Source: UBA5287 sp041672395 (lineage in GTDB: Bacteria; Bacteroidota; Bacteroidia; Bacteroidales; Dysgonomonadaceae). From it: 64,000 bases of DNA. Both the position numbers and the translations under genes were made by a program. The stretch's first letter is position 1. Each line of letters starts with the position of its first letter. The notes below the pieces were generated by a model that made no database searches, had not been told where the DNA came from, and saw nothing but the letters and a program-made list of their open reading frames with translations. The stretch lies in contig JBAYZS010000008.1 of NCBI GenBank assembly GCA_041672395.1, positions 1 through 64,000 on the forward strand, read 5' to 3'. Shown here piece by piece: positions 25,087 through 33,579 of this stretch.

Positions 25087-26478
25087 ATGAGTAAGGCAAG
25101 TGTTTTAAGTAGTAGTGCAAGCGATCCCCATTTATTAGGTACAGGCGACATCAAGAAACTATTGTTACAATATTCATTACCGGCAATTACCGGTATGATT
25201 GTCACCGCTTTGTACCATATTATAGACAGCATATTTGTAGGTCATGGAATTGGTTCTCTAGCCATATCAGCCATGGCCGCCACATTTCCGATAATGAATA
25301 TTATGGCCGCCTTTTCAACGCTGATTGGTGTTGGAGGAGCCACACTCACCTCTATCCGTTTAGGCAAAAAAGACGAAGAAGGAGCCGCCTCCATATTGGG
25401 TCATGTAGCTTTTCTAAATACCATCAACTCCGTCATACTAAGCGGCATAACCATTATATTTCTTGATCCCATACTTCGGATGTTTGGGGCGAGCGACACC
25501 CTGTTGCCCTATGCACGCGACTTCATGGAAGTCATCCTTATTGGCTTCCCCATAAGTTTTGTTTTTCTTGGGTTGAACAACATTTTGCGAGTGAGCGGAT
25601 ATCCAAAGAAAGCCATGCTGTCATCTTTTTTGACCGTTGCCATCAACATAGTTTTAGCTCCCCTCTTCATCTTTGGCTTTAAATGGGGAATGAAAGGAAC
25701 AGCCCTTGCTACCGTTATTTCACAATTTGCCGGACTCATTTGGGTACTATGGCATTTTCTCGATAAAAAGAATTTCATCCATTTCACAAAAGGATTCAAA
25801 TTCTCATTAAGCACTGTCAAGCAGATGCTTGCAATCGGTCTTTCTCCATTTCTAATGAATATGGCCTCCAGTTTGGTAGTATCAATTATCAACCTAAGTT
25901 TGATGCGCTATGGAGGCGACTTAGCAATTGGAGCATACGGAATTATCAACCGAATTATAACATTGTTTTTGATGATTGTTGTTGGAATAACTATGGGCAT
26001 GCAACCAGTAGCAGGCTATAATTACGGAGCGAAAAAAATGGATCGCGCATTTTCCGTGCTCAAATATTCTCTAATAGGCGGAGTAGCGATAACCACATTT
26101 GGGTTTCTTCTTTCCGAACTATTTCCCAGGACCATTGTCAGCATGTTCACCACCGATCAGGAGCTAATAGATATATCCGTTAAAGGATTGAGGTTAAGTC
26201 TTGCCGTATTCCCGTTAGTAGGCGCTCAAATTGTAATAAGCAATTTCTTTCAGACCGTAGGCAAGCCAAAGATTTCAATATTCCTGTCACTCACACGTCA
26301 GCTCATATTCCTGATACCGTTCCTATTTATTTTGCCTAAGCATTTTGGAGTAGCAGGAGTATTTAGTAGTATGCCCAGCGCCGACTTACTTGCATTTATT
26401 GTTTCGACATCAACTTTATTTTACCAATTAAATAAGGTAAAAAGAGAATACAATTTGAAAGGGAAAGCAAAGACATAA
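25087..26478 (+). CDS. MATE family efflux transporter
   Basis: The product has 463 residues with about 12 membrane helices, the usual MATE size. The start LLLQYSLPAITGMIVTALYHIIDSIFVGHGIG is a typical first-helix pattern, and the internal repeat begins near 235 (MLAIGLSPFLMNMASSLV). PVAGYNYGAKK is the conserved motif after the middle. Such proteins export drugs or other organic cations using Na+ or H+ gradients from the inner membrane. The substrate cannot be inferred. It follows the activase gene by 55 bp. Confidence 0.93.
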   Translation: MSKASVLSSSASDPHLLGTGDIKKLLLQYSLPAITGMIVTALYHIIDSIFVGHGIGSLAISAMAATFPIMNIMAAFSTLIGVGGATLTSIRLGKKDEEGAASILGHVAFLNTINSVILSGITIIFLDPILRMFGASDTLLPYARDFMEVILIGFPISFVFLGLNNILRVSGYPKKAMLSSFLTVAINIVLAPLFIFGFKWGMKGTALATVISQFAGLIWVLWHFLDKKNFIHFTKGFKFSLSTVKQMLAIGLSPFLMNMASSLVVSIINLSLMRYGGDLAIGAYGIINRIITLFLMIVVGITMGMQPVAGYNYGAKKMDRAFSVLKYSLIGGVAITTFGFLLSELFPRTIVSMFTTDQELIDISVKGLRLSLAVFPLVGAQIVISNFFQTVGKPKISIFLSLTRQLIFLIPFLFILPKHFGVAGVFSSMPSADLLAFIVSTSTLFYQLNKVKREYNLKGKAKT

Positions 26479-26521
26479 TGTGATGGGATGAAAATAAGAA
26501 GAGAAACAGAATTAAACAGAG

Positions 26522-26555
26522 ATGGCAGAATGTTAATATTTTAACACTCTGCCAT
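26522..26555 (-). terminator. Hairpin between convergent genes, likely terminator of the 26.6 kb lipoprotein gene
   Basis: A 15-bp stem (26522-26536 with 26541-26555) has one imperfect pair that is G-U on the minus strand. Only a weak T-rich tract follows on that strand. Confidence 0.55.
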
Positions 26556-26588
26556 TCCGGTTTAATTTGAATTTATGAATATCTTATA

Positions 26589-27218
26589 TTAAATGAGTCC
26601 TTTAAAATTTAACTTTTCGATTGCGGACCATGCTTCATCAGGTTTCAGACCTTGTCCTTCCACGCTTACAATAAACCTGTCTTCCAAAACAACCTGAATG
26701 GTGCTACGGTTTTCTGATTTATAATACGTTTCATACGCAAGATTTCCACCTCTTTTTACCACTTTCTCTGTTCTATCGTCCGATTCCGAAGACATATTCT
26801 TTAGCGTTTCCATCATAAGAACCTGACTAGAATAAAAATTTGATCCTACCTCACCAGCCCCATCGATAATGGTTATCGTGACCGATTTATCTTTTGCCTC
26901 GTTCTCAAAGCGCAAATCCCCCTGACTAGTTCCTATTGCAGAAGAAACGCTGTATGAAGCCCTTTTCATACCATTTAACTCTTGGGGCATCCATCCTGTC
27001 ATTTTATCATTAGTGAAGGGTGTAATTTTTTTAAGTTCTTCTACCCTTTTCGAATTTTCTTTCGTGGCTTCTTCAAGGTCATCCATATTTTTAACGATAT
27101 TGCCGATATCACTAGCCTGTTCTTTTGCTTCTTTTAATTTTTTACCCGGTCCACTGTTGCAAGAAACGCCTACCAAAGTTAAAAGAATGATTGTCAGTAA
27201 ACCAATTAATTTCTTCAT
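26589..27218 (-). CDS. Predicted lipoprotein of unknown function
   Basis: The product has 209 residues. The signal peptide ends VGVSC with Cys20 as the lipid site. A Lys/Glu-rich helical stretch at about 24-70 may be a coiled coil. The rest is a compact mixed fold with a conserved-looking GWMPQELNGMKRASYSVSS segment and DRFIVSVEGQGLKPDEAW near the end. I cannot name a family. It lies 40 bases after the DUF4870-like gene on the same strand, so the two form a unit. Confidence 0.65.
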   Translation of the reverse strand: MKKLIGLLTIILLTLVGVSCNSGPGKKLKEAKEQASDIGNIVKNMDDLEEATKENSKRVEELKKITPFTNDKMTGWMPQELNGMKRASYSVSSAIGTSQGDLRFENEAKDKSVTITIIDGAGEVGSNFYSSQVLMMETLKNMSSESDDRTEKVVKRGGNLAYETYYKSENRSTIQVVLEDRFIVSVEGQGLKPDEAWSAIEKLNFKGLI

Positions 27219-27258
27219 ATTGCGTAAAGTTTTTTTCGATTAATAAATGGTTTTGTAA

Positions 27259-27612
27259 TCAAATAGTTTTAAACCAATCTGCATATTGTTTACCTAAGAA
27301 CGGCACCGGTTTTTCTATTCCCTTAACAGCATTCATTATTCCAACAATCCACATATAAAGAAGTACTAAAAGACCTAACACACTAATAACCCATCCCAAC
27401 ACAGGAATGACGTTTATAAAACTAAGAACTAAAGAAGTAAGCACCAATCCCAGCGATTGACGAATATGGTAACTTGCAAATGGTTCTTTTTTTTCATTAT
27501 TCATCACAAAAGCAATGATCAGTCCTATAAAAGTGATATACGCGATAATTGCAGTACTGTTTTTTTCTTTAACTGCTGGTTCTTCAATGATTGTTTTTTC
27601 TTCTGTTTCCAT
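27259..27612 (-). CDS. DUF4870-like (Tic20-type) small membrane protein
   Basis: The product has 117 residues. An acidic head of about 20 residues precedes three to four hydrophobic helices. The pattern YITFIGLIIAFVMN...FASYHIRQSLGL and the ending IVGIMNAVKGIEKPVPFLGKQYADW are characteristic of the DUF4870/Tic20-like group of small inner-membrane proteins of unknown role. It heads a two-gene unit with the downstream lipoprotein gene. A possible TATTTTTG box lies on the minus strand at 27702-27709, about 90 bases upstream. Confidence 0.78.
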   Translation of the reverse strand: METEEKTIIEEPAVKEKNSTAIIAYITFIGLIIAFVMNNEKKEPFASYHIRQSLGLVLTSLVLSFINVIPVLGWVISVLGLLVLLYMWIVGIMNAVKGIEKPVPFLGKQYADWFKTI

Positions 27613-27862
27613 AATTTTTTGATCGTTAAATTGGTAATTATTTAATTAACTTGTGTATTTAGGACTGTTTATATGGCTGAATATTAAAAATTTAGCAATA
27701 TCAAAAATAGCTGTAAACACAAAATAAATAATACACTATTTTATAATTGGTATAAATTATTAAACAAATGGATAATTTTTCTATATTTGTGGAAATTATG
27801 TAATTGAAACGTTTTTTATAACGAATTGATTCTCTTTACATTTTAAACTAAAAAAAGGGAAA
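27613..27862. other. Very AT-rich intergenic region between divergent genes
   Basis: These 250 bases hold candidate -7 boxes at 27702-27709 (minus) and 27782-27789 (plus). I see no reading frame, repeat or stable hairpin. Confidence 0.5.
27782..27789 (+). promoter_or_regulatory. Candidate -7 box (TATATTTG) for the LytTR regulator
   Basis: It is an exact TAnnTTTG match 73 bases upstream of the ATG at 27863. Confidence 0.35.
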
Positions 27863-28600
27863 ATGATAACTTCAATTATTATTGACGACGAAATAAATGC
27901 CCAGAAAACACTATTCAAGAAATTGTCAGAATTTCAGGAGCGGATATCCGTTGTTGCCCAGTTTTCGAATGCAGAAAGCGCGATTGAATTTTTAAAAAGC
28001 AACATTGTTGATGTTGTTTTTTTAGACATTGAAATGCCAGAAATGGATGGTCTGGAATTTCTATCATCATTCAGTCAGCGAGGATTTTTGGTAGTCTTTA
28101 TATCGGAATCCGGAAATTATGCCATTAACGCCATAAAAATGGAGGCAGTCTATTATCTTCTGAAACCTACTGATAACAGCGAGCTTGACGCATGTCTTAC
28201 CAGAATTGAAAAGATATTACACAAACTACATTACGCAGCCAAACTAGAAGATATTATTATTAAACAGAACTGTTTTAAAGAATTACCTCTCAAAATTAAG
28301 CTACTTCAAGATGGAAAACTCGTTTTTTACAAACCAGAAGAAATTCTTTACAGCGAAGGCGATGGTAGTTATTCGTGGGTCTATTTTAACAAGAATAAGC
28401 GTGTATTAATCACAAAAAATCTCAAGCAATTAGAAGAAGATCTACCAGAACCGATTTTCTACAGAGTGCATAATTCCTATATCATCAATCTAAACAAAAT
28501 CATATCTTATAATAAAAACGAAGGCGTTGTAGTGCTTGAGAATGATATTGTTATCCCTGTTTCGCGTCAAAAAAGGATGAACATACTTTCTAAAATCTGA
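27863..28600 (+). CDS. LytTR family response regulator
   Basis: The product has 245 residues. The receiver domain covers about 1-120, with acidic residues Asp8-Asp9, the phospho-acceptor Asp55 (VFLDIEMPEMDG) and Lys101 in LLKPTD. The LytTR DNA-binding domain follows at about 140-243, with ILYSEGDGSYSWVYF and the typical FYRVHNSYIINLNKI. In Bacteroidetes such regulators usually pair with a membrane histidine kinase of the LytS/YehU type. None is adjacent here, so this is an orphan in the window. The target genes are not visible. Confidence 0.92.
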   Translation: MITSIIIDDEINAQKTLFKKLSEFQERISVVAQFSNAESAIEFLKSNIVDVVFLDIEMPEMDGLEFLSSFSQRGFLVVFISESGNYAINAIKMEAVYYLLKPTDNSELDACLTRIEKILHKLHYAAKLEDIIIKQNCFKELPLKIKLLQDGKLVFYKPEEILYSEGDGSYSWVYFNKNKRVLITKNLKQLEEDLPEPIFYRVHNSYIINLNKIISYNKNEGVVVLENDIVIPVSRQKRMNILSKI

Positions 28601-28611
28601 AAAGAGCTTTT

Positions 28612-28642
28612 AAAAAAGGAGTTACATTTGACACGTAACCCC
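28612..28642 (-). terminator. Terminator of the NTF2-like gene
   Basis: On the minus strand GGGGTTAC pairs with GTAACTCC (one G-U) and is followed directly by a run of six T. Confidence 0.65.
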
Positions 28643-28661
28643 CTAAATTCTTGACCAATAT

Positions 28662-29555
28662 CTATTTCTTTTTTATTGTTATTATCCAGTAATTGCCTTC
28701 ATTTTCGAGAGAGCAAGTAGCTCCCATATAATTAGCAATTTCAGACCATATATTCTGACAACAAATATATAAATCTTCTTTTGTGAAATCTAAGATACTA
28801 TTAGCATTTGGGGGAAGAAATTTAGCTTGGAAAGTTGTTTCATTTCTTTGCAACACTTCAACATAAGTCGACATTATTTGAAGCCCCCATATAAAGCCAT
28901 TAGCTAACCCATCAAATCCTTTTGTTTTATCCCATGTTTCTGCAAATCTTGCACCCATCATTCTTCCAAGTTCTGCGGGAGTAGTTCCGACCTTATTAAA
29001 ATACTCAAGGTCAAAGAACAGAAGATTCCATCCATGTTGTATTGCGAATCCAGCTTTAGCAATGGTTGGCATATTATCGGTTTGATATTTCTTATCAATA
29101 TTTTGATTAAAGATAAGGGGGAAATTTTGGCTAGGAATCCATTTTTTAATTTTCCAACTACCATTATTTTGTTCCAGAAGAAAAACCCCCACATTATCAG
29201 TGACACGAATTTGTCCTAACCGGTTTGTCGTTTCCAAGTATCTTGTTGACACCATTGCAGCGTTAGGTCCCATAACATCAGATAAAATCCACTGAACATC
29301 AATTTTTTCGCTTGTCATATCCGTTTTGTTTTTATCCAAAATCGGTTTCATTGTCTCAAGTAGAGGTTGAACGTTTCTGTTAAGCCAAATCACATGAGCA
29401 TCTTTTGCGTACATATTTGGAATAGCATCCCACTGTTTTTCTTCAAATAAATTGAAATATCCAATCACAAAATCTTCTGCAGACTTCTGCAGATTTTCCT
29501 GACTGAAGACAAGTGTAGGAAGCAAAACTATAAATAAGAAAAATAATTTTTTCAT
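28662..29555 (-). CDS. Exported protein with SnoaL/NTF2-like N-terminal region
   Basis: The product has 297 residues. A signal peptide of 19 residues ends in VFSQ. Residues about 25-140 resemble the SnoaL/DUF4440 NTF2-like fold (VIGYFNLFEEKQWDAIPNMYAKDAHVIWLN, then TNRLGQIRVTDNVGVFLLEQNNGSWKIKKW). The second half (about 160-297) contains MARFAETWDKTKGF and a helical part that I do not recognise. It is probably periplasmic. The gene has its own -7 box at 29578-29585 and terminator. It is convergent with the LytTR regulator gene. Confidence 0.65.
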   Translation of the reverse strand: MKKLFFLFIVLLPTLVFSQENLQKSAEDFVIGYFNLFEEKQWDAIPNMYAKDAHVIWLNRNVQPLLETMKPILDKNKTDMTSEKIDVQWILSDVMGPNAAMVSTRYLETTNRLGQIRVTDNVGVFLLEQNNGSWKIKKWIPSQNFPLIFNQNIDKKYQTDNMPTIAKAGFAIQHGWNLLFFDLEYFNKVGTTPAELGRMMGARFAETWDKTKGFDGLANGFIWGLQIMSTYVEVLQRNETTFQAKFLPPNANSILDFTKEDLYICCQNIWSEIANYMGATCSLENEGNYWIITIKKK

Positions 29556-29577
29556 TAGCGTGCGTTTTAAAAAACAA

Positions 29578-29585
29578 CAAATGTA
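29578..29585 (-). promoter_or_regulatory. Candidate -7 box (TACATTTG) for the NTF2-like gene
   Basis: It matches TAnnTTTG 22 bases upstream of the ATG at 29555. Confidence 0.4.
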
Positions 29586-29612
29586 TTTCTAACAACAAAC
29601 TTAAGGACGGTC

Positions 29613-29651
29613 GTTCTATTTATTATTATAGACGGAGCCGTCAAATAGAAC
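29613..29651. repeat. Nested inverted repeat
   Basis: The outer arms GTTCTATTT (29613-29621) and AAATAGAAC (29643-29651) enclose an inner hairpin GACGG-AG-CCGTC (29631-29642). A second GACGG at 29606-29610 could compete for the CCGTC arm. There is no T run, so it is not an obvious terminator. Confidence 0.6.
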
Positions 29652-29904
29652 TGGTGGTTTCATAAAAATTCTTATAATTAATTATGGATAATTCTATGTT
29701 ATAAACAACTAATGAATTGATTGGTTTTCGAACCCCTCAATTATTTTACTGTAAGTGTTATAAACGAACCTCATTCATGTAAAACAAATAAATGAGCTCC
29801 ATCAAAAAAGTCGGCCTCGACAAAAGCGAAATGAAAACTTTTATTTGTTCCTACAGGTCGACCAAACAACCTGCAGTTATTTTTTGAAGTAACAAGTAGC
29901 TACT

Positions 29905-31617
29905 TTACTTACTAAGTTCTTCTAATAGTATTTTCCTAATCCCCCTAAAATGTTCAACAGAATTATTGTACTTATCAAACGACAAAATCGCTTTATCAGC
30001 TAATTCTTTTGCTTTTGTCGGATTCTTTTCCTTTAACATTTTCAGTAATTCGTAATCCGTTATTCCATCCCTTATTGCATGTAAACGAATAGAAGAATAT
30101 AATTTTCGATATCCAGGATAAAGAACAAAAGCATCTCCACCATTCCATCCTTCTTTTAAATTAGTAGTTTCCTGAAAAGGATTTGTAGCCGAGAGCCAAT
30201 GATTAGTAGCCCAATGCAGATAACCAACTGAATTATATTTAAAATTTATCCAATGCAATAATCGAGGTTGGATCAGGGGTAATTGAATAAAACGGTTAGC
30301 ATATTCTCCCTGCGGACCAGTACACGTATAAAACCATACCTCTGTTCCCCTATTAATGAGATCTTCAAAATACGGGTAACTATTATGAAAAATCCCTAAG
30401 ATAGGAGTCCAAATATCAATATAAGAGCTCAACTCTTCAGCAGCATAAGTCGCCTCGATGATTTTCACATCTGGCATATACATTCTTATCATATTACTAA
30501 TTTGCTTATAAGAATCCGCGTTCACGCTTATTGGCTCATCAGCAATATGTTGCATATATTTGTAATACCAACCTTTTTCTATTAAATGCTCTTTTAATGC
30601 CGGTAGAAACTGAGAATAAAAATTAGATACTCGTGAATCACTCATCGGATAATAACGAATTGTATTTGTTTTCCCTGAAACCTCCGGTACTTTTACAAGG
30701 AAAGGACTCTCCCAATTTCCAGATCTAATAGCCACGTGTCCACCTTCAATTCTTGCAATTGTTCTCGCCTTTTGAAAAAGATTTATTTGTTTATCGAAAT
30801 TAGAAAAGTCGAAGCTATATCTCCCATTTTCCGTTTTATATGAAGTTTCTTCAACAGGATTTATAAAATGCACATTGAATTTATATTCCCAAGCAACATC
30901 TGCAAACTGTTTTACCAAATTCCAATATAAAACAGAGTATTTTTTTACGTTAATTTCATTGTTCATATAAGCTAATATATTACTGTCGAAATAGTTCCAA
31001 TTACTAACCATTAATGATGTTTTGTTAATAACCGGAGGATAAACACGAATAATAAAAGTCTTTTTCAATTCCTCATCATTATTGTCAATTTGTCCGTCAA
31101 GTGTAAACTGACCTTTGTAAATCCCCGGAACGATATTTTCAGGAATCGGGATAGTAATCCAAAACGGTTGATTTTTAGCATAGTCGTGCCCTTGTTCTCC
31201 AATAGGAAAAAGAACATCAGGATATTTATTTGAAGGTGAAGATAAAATAACGCTAGAAGGTTTTTCAAACTTATTAGTAGCCCCCACGTATCCGACCCAA
31301 TTGATATTACTTTTCAAATTCGTTGCAGTATTATTTTCGGAGAAAATACGGACATTCATTTGAGGATTTACTATCTTATCGAATGATTTTACCAGTAGTT
31401 GAACAGTAGCCACTTCACCTCTTGCCACACGAATTGTGTCCTGGTTATCGGTAAAGTCATTTTGCTCAAGCAGAATTTTCTCTAAAGGATCAATTTGGTA
31501 TATAGAAACCAACGATTTCTGAGACGATTGTTCTTTTGATGTTTCAGGTTCATTACAATACGACAGAAACACAGAAGGGCTGAATAACAAGACAAATAAT
31601 AGATTGAATAAAAGCAT
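29905..31617 (-). CDS. DUF4091 domain protein, exported (glycoside hydrolase-like)
   Basis: The product has 570 residues from the ATG at 31617. A longer start at 31665 adds 16 polar residues ahead of the signal peptide. The signal ends LSYC (Cys21), a weak lipobox. An Ig-like N-terminal part precedes a TIM-barrel-like middle with HIADEPISVNADSYKQ, a likely acidic active-site region. The C-terminal DUF4091 pattern is clear: EVWFYTCTGPQGEYANRFI, then PRLLHWINFKYNSVGYLHWATNHW. Such proteins occur in polysaccharide-use loci, but there is no SusC/SusD pair here. The substrate is unknown. Confidence 0.85.
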   Translation of the reverse strand: MLLFNLLFVLLFSPSVFLSYCNEPETSKEQSSQKSLVSIYQIDPLEKILLEQNDFTDNQDTIRVARGEVATVQLLVKSFDKIVNPQMNVRIFSENNTATNLKSNINWVGYVGATNKFEKPSSVILSSPSNKYPDVLFPIGEQGHDYAKNQPFWITIPIPENIVPGIYKGQFTLDGQIDNNDEELKKTFIIRVYPPVINKTSLMVSNWNYFDSNILAYMNNEINVKKYSVLYWNLVKQFADVAWEYKFNVHFINPVEETSYKTENGRYSFDFSNFDKQINLFQKARTIARIEGGHVAIRSGNWESPFLVKVPEVSGKTNTIRYYPMSDSRVSNFYSQFLPALKEHLIEKGWYYKYMQHIADEPISVNADSYKQISNMIRMYMPDVKIIEATYAAEELSSYIDIWTPILGIFHNSYPYFEDLINRGTEVWFYTCTGPQGEYANRFIQLPLIQPRLLHWINFKYNSVGYLHWATNHWLSATNPFQETTNLKEGWNGGDAFVLYPGYRKLYSSIRLHAIRDGITDYELLKMLKEKNPTKAKELADKAILSFDKYNNSVEHFRGIRKILLEELSK

Positions 31618-31773
31618 AATTTTAAATTGAATTTGTGTTAAATAATGTAAATACCGGTTGAGCATTCAAAATTAAGCCTAATTTCTACAAAATAAAAGAG
31701 AAATCATGACGAAAAATCCGGAAACGGAGTTAATTAGTTGATGAAGAAAGGTTTATTATTCGAATAATTAAAC

Positions 31774-31781
31774 TATATTTG
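31774..31781 (+). promoter_or_regulatory. Candidate -7 box (TATATTTG) for the GreA/B-like gene
   Basis: It is an exact TAnnTTTG match 19 bases upstream of the ATG at 31801. Confidence 0.45.
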
Positions 31782-31800
31782 TAGAGATAACTTTAAATTA

Positions 31801-32313
31801 ATGAAAACTATGAGCAGAGGATTTGTAAAAGAAGGAGATCAGGAAGAAATTCCTTTAGTACCACCTAGAGCTTATTTACCAGAAGGTGTAACAAACTATG
31901 TAACCCAAGTGGGCATGGATGAGTTATTGGTCGAAAGACAGAAGTTAATTGATGAAAAAGAATGTCTGACCAGTACTAATGAAAATGAGAAACGAATAGC
32001 TTTGAACGATATTAATGCAAGATTAAATCTATTGAACAACAGAATTGATACAGCCCAAATAGTTAATATTGATGAGCAGTCGCCTAATGAAATAATGTTT
32101 GGAGCATTGGTAACTTTGAAATTAGAATCAACTAAAAAAATTAAAACATTTCAAATAGTAGGCGTTGATGAAGCAGATGTTTCGAAAGGAAAAATCTCTT
32201 TTCTCTCACCTTTAGCAAATGCATTGATAAATAAAAAAATTGGAGACAAAGCTGTATTAAAACGACCCAAGAAAGATATAGTTTATGAAATTTTGAGCAT
32301 AACCTATGTTTAA
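31801..32313 (+). CDS. GreA/GreB family transcription elongation factor
   Basis: The product has 170 residues. The middle (about 35-85) is a long coiled coil like the one Gre factors insert into the RNA polymerase secondary channel. The C-terminal FKBP-like domain has IMFGALVTLKLE, IVGVDEADVSKGKISFLSPLANALINKKIGD and a final VYEILSITY. A 30-residue Pro-rich head (EEIPLVPPRAYLPEGV) precedes the coil and is typical of the Bacteroidetes GreA/B group. It rescues backtracked polymerase. An alternative in-frame ATG lies at 31810. Confidence 0.88.
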   Translation: MKTMSRGFVKEGDQEEIPLVPPRAYLPEGVTNYVTQVGMDELLVERQKLIDEKECLTSTNENEKRIALNDINARLNLLNNRIDTAQIVNIDEQSPNEIMFGALVTLKLESTKKIKTFQIVGVDEADVSKGKISFLSPLANALINKKIGDKAVLKRPKKDIVYEILSITYV

Positions 32314-32403
32314 GATCAGACTAAAAAAGATAGATTAATTAATAGTAAAGCCCTAATTTAATTCACAGCAATATTTAGAGAGTTTCAAATTGTATTATAA
32401 TAC

Positions 32404-32440
32404 AAAAAAGCCCCTCTAAGATTTCTCTAAAGGAGCTTTT
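32404..32440 (-). terminator. Terminator downstream of tRNA-Leu
   Basis: The arms around 32410-32421 and 32426-32436 pair on the minus strand with two or more G-U pairs where the plus strand would have C-A mismatches. A run of T follows leftward (complement of 32404-32409). Confidence 0.6.
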
Positions 32441-32442
32441 AG

Positions 32443-32524
32443 TGCGGCTGAAGGGACTCGAACCCCCACGACGTTAGTCACTAGATCCTAAGTCTAGCGC
32501 GGCTACCAATTACGCCACAGCCGC
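32443..32524 (-). tRNA. tRNA-Leu (anticodon UAG)
   Basis: The minus strand folds as an 82-nt tRNA with a class II variable arm. The acceptor GCGGCTG pairs with CAGCCGC, the T-loop is TTCGAGT, and discriminator A is at 32443. The anticodon UAG is the complement of 32488-32490. A TATCTTTG box lies 13 bases upstream at 32537-32544. Confidence 0.95.
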
Positions 32525-32536
32525 AAAAATGGACTG

Positions 32537-32544
32537 CAAAGATA
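32537..32544 (-). promoter_or_regulatory. Candidate -7 box (TATCTTTG) for tRNA-Leu
   Basis: It is an exact TAnnTTTG match just upstream of the tRNA on the minus strand. tRNA-Cys at 9.4 kb has the same box. Confidence 0.5.
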
Positions 32545-32591
32545 CAATTTATTTTTAATAAAAAGTATTTTTTCAATAAAGTTTCTGCTTT

Positions 32592-33170
32592 CTATTGATT
32601 AAATGTCTTGTTAACAGTCTGTTCAATTATTTCGGGATAATATTGATATTCCAAGGTGTGGACGTTTTGTGCAACATCTTCGAATGTTTGTCCCGTTTCA
32701 ACAGGGCATTTAGCTTGAAAGATGATTTGCCCTTCGTCATAGTGTTCATTGACATAATGTATTGTTATTCCTGATTGAGTTTCACCCGCTTCAACCACTG
32801 CTTTGTGTACATGATCTCCATACATTCCTTTTCCTCCGAATTTTGGCAGTAATGCCGGATGTATATTTATTATTTTATTTGGATATTCGTTCAATATTGG
32901 AGTAGACAATTTAATCATAAAACCAGCTAGTACAATAAAATCAACTTTATATTGTTTCAAAGTTCGCAAAATGGGATTACCTTTGTCAAATTCATATTTC
33001 GAAAAGGTATATGATGGTATTTCATGATTTTCTGCGCGTTGATGTACGTATGCGTTCTGTTTATTTGAAAGAACGACAACTACATTAATATTGTTGTTTG
33101 CCGAAAAATGGCGGATAATATTTTCCGCGTTTGTACCATTGCCTGAAGCTAAAATTGCTAAATTAATCAT
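32592..33170 (-). CDS. purN: Phosphoribosylglycinamide formyltransferase PurN
   Basis: The product has 192 residues from the ATG at 33170. The frame runs on to 33194, but the fold begins at INLAILASGNGTN. The enzyme transfers a formyl group from 10-formyl-tetrahydrofolate to GAR in purine synthesis. Catalytic residues are visible: Asn102, His104 (NIHPALLPKFGG) and Asp145 (EHYDEGQI). The substrate loop GNGTN is at 10-14. It is divergent from acpP and convergent with nothing closer than tRNA-Leu, so it appears monocistronic. Confidence 0.95.
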   Translation of the reverse strand: MINLAILASGNGTNAENIIRHFSANNNINVVVVLSNKQNAYVHQRAENHEIPSYTFSKYEFDKGNPILRTLKQYKVDFIVLAGFMIKLSTPILNEYPNKIINIHPALLPKFGGKGMYGDHVHKAVVEAGETQSGITIHYVNEHYDEGQIIFQAKCPVETGQTFEDVAQNVHTLEYQYYPEIIEQTVNKTFNQ

Positions 33171-33323
33171 ATATAAAAGCCGTTTATTGCACACAAAAAG
33201 GTAAAATGTGCATTTTTTTTGAATTTAATGCCTAAAAATTTAGGTGATTAAAAAAATATTACTTTACTTTGCAATCGCAAAATTAATAATAAATTCTTAA
33301 TTAATAATTTAACATCAAAAGTT

Positions 33324-33560
33324 ATGTCAGAAGTAGCAGAAAGAGTAAAATCGATTATCGTTGATAAATTAGGCGTTGAAGAAGCAGAGGTAACAGAAAC
33401 AGCTAGCTTCCAAAACGATTTAGGAGCCGATTCTCTTGATACGGTTGAGTTGATCATGGAATTCGAAAAAGAATTCAACATCTCTATTCCTGATGATCAA
33501 GCCGAAAAAATCTCTACAGTAGGCGATGCAGTTTCTTATATAGAAGAGCATTCTAAATAA
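33324..33560 (+). CDS. acpP: Acyl carrier protein
   Basis: The product has 78 residues, the standard ACP length, and is very acidic. The phosphopantetheine site is Ser37 in GADSLDTVEL. It carries acyl chains in fatty acid synthesis. The next gene, fabF, starts 19 bases after the stop, and rnc follows, giving the classical acpP-fabF-rnc order. Upstream there is a TACTTTG-like element near 33264, one base shorter than the usual -7 box. Confidence 0.97.
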   Translation: MSEVAERVKSIIVDKLGVEEAEVTETASFQNDLGADSLDTVELIMEFEKEFNISIPDDQAEKISTVGDAVSYIEEHSK

Positions 33561-33579
33561 ATTCTATATTAATAGATTT

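Larger units (their letters stand above)
29556..29904. other. Intergenic region of 349 bases with a nested inverted repeat
   Basis: It holds a minus-strand TACATTTG box (29578-29585) and a nested inverted repeat (29613-29651). The rest contains only short open frames, of which 29792-29887 (31 codons) is the best but has no support. Nothing else is visible. Confidence 0.5.

Noticed and set aside
29792..29887. 31-codon frame in the DUF4091/NTF2-like gap
   Set aside because: No promoter, family or compositional support; it could be a relic but is within chance expectation.
33264..33271. -7 box for acpP
   Set aside because: The element is TACTTTG, one base short of TAnnTTTG, so I did not list it as a feature.
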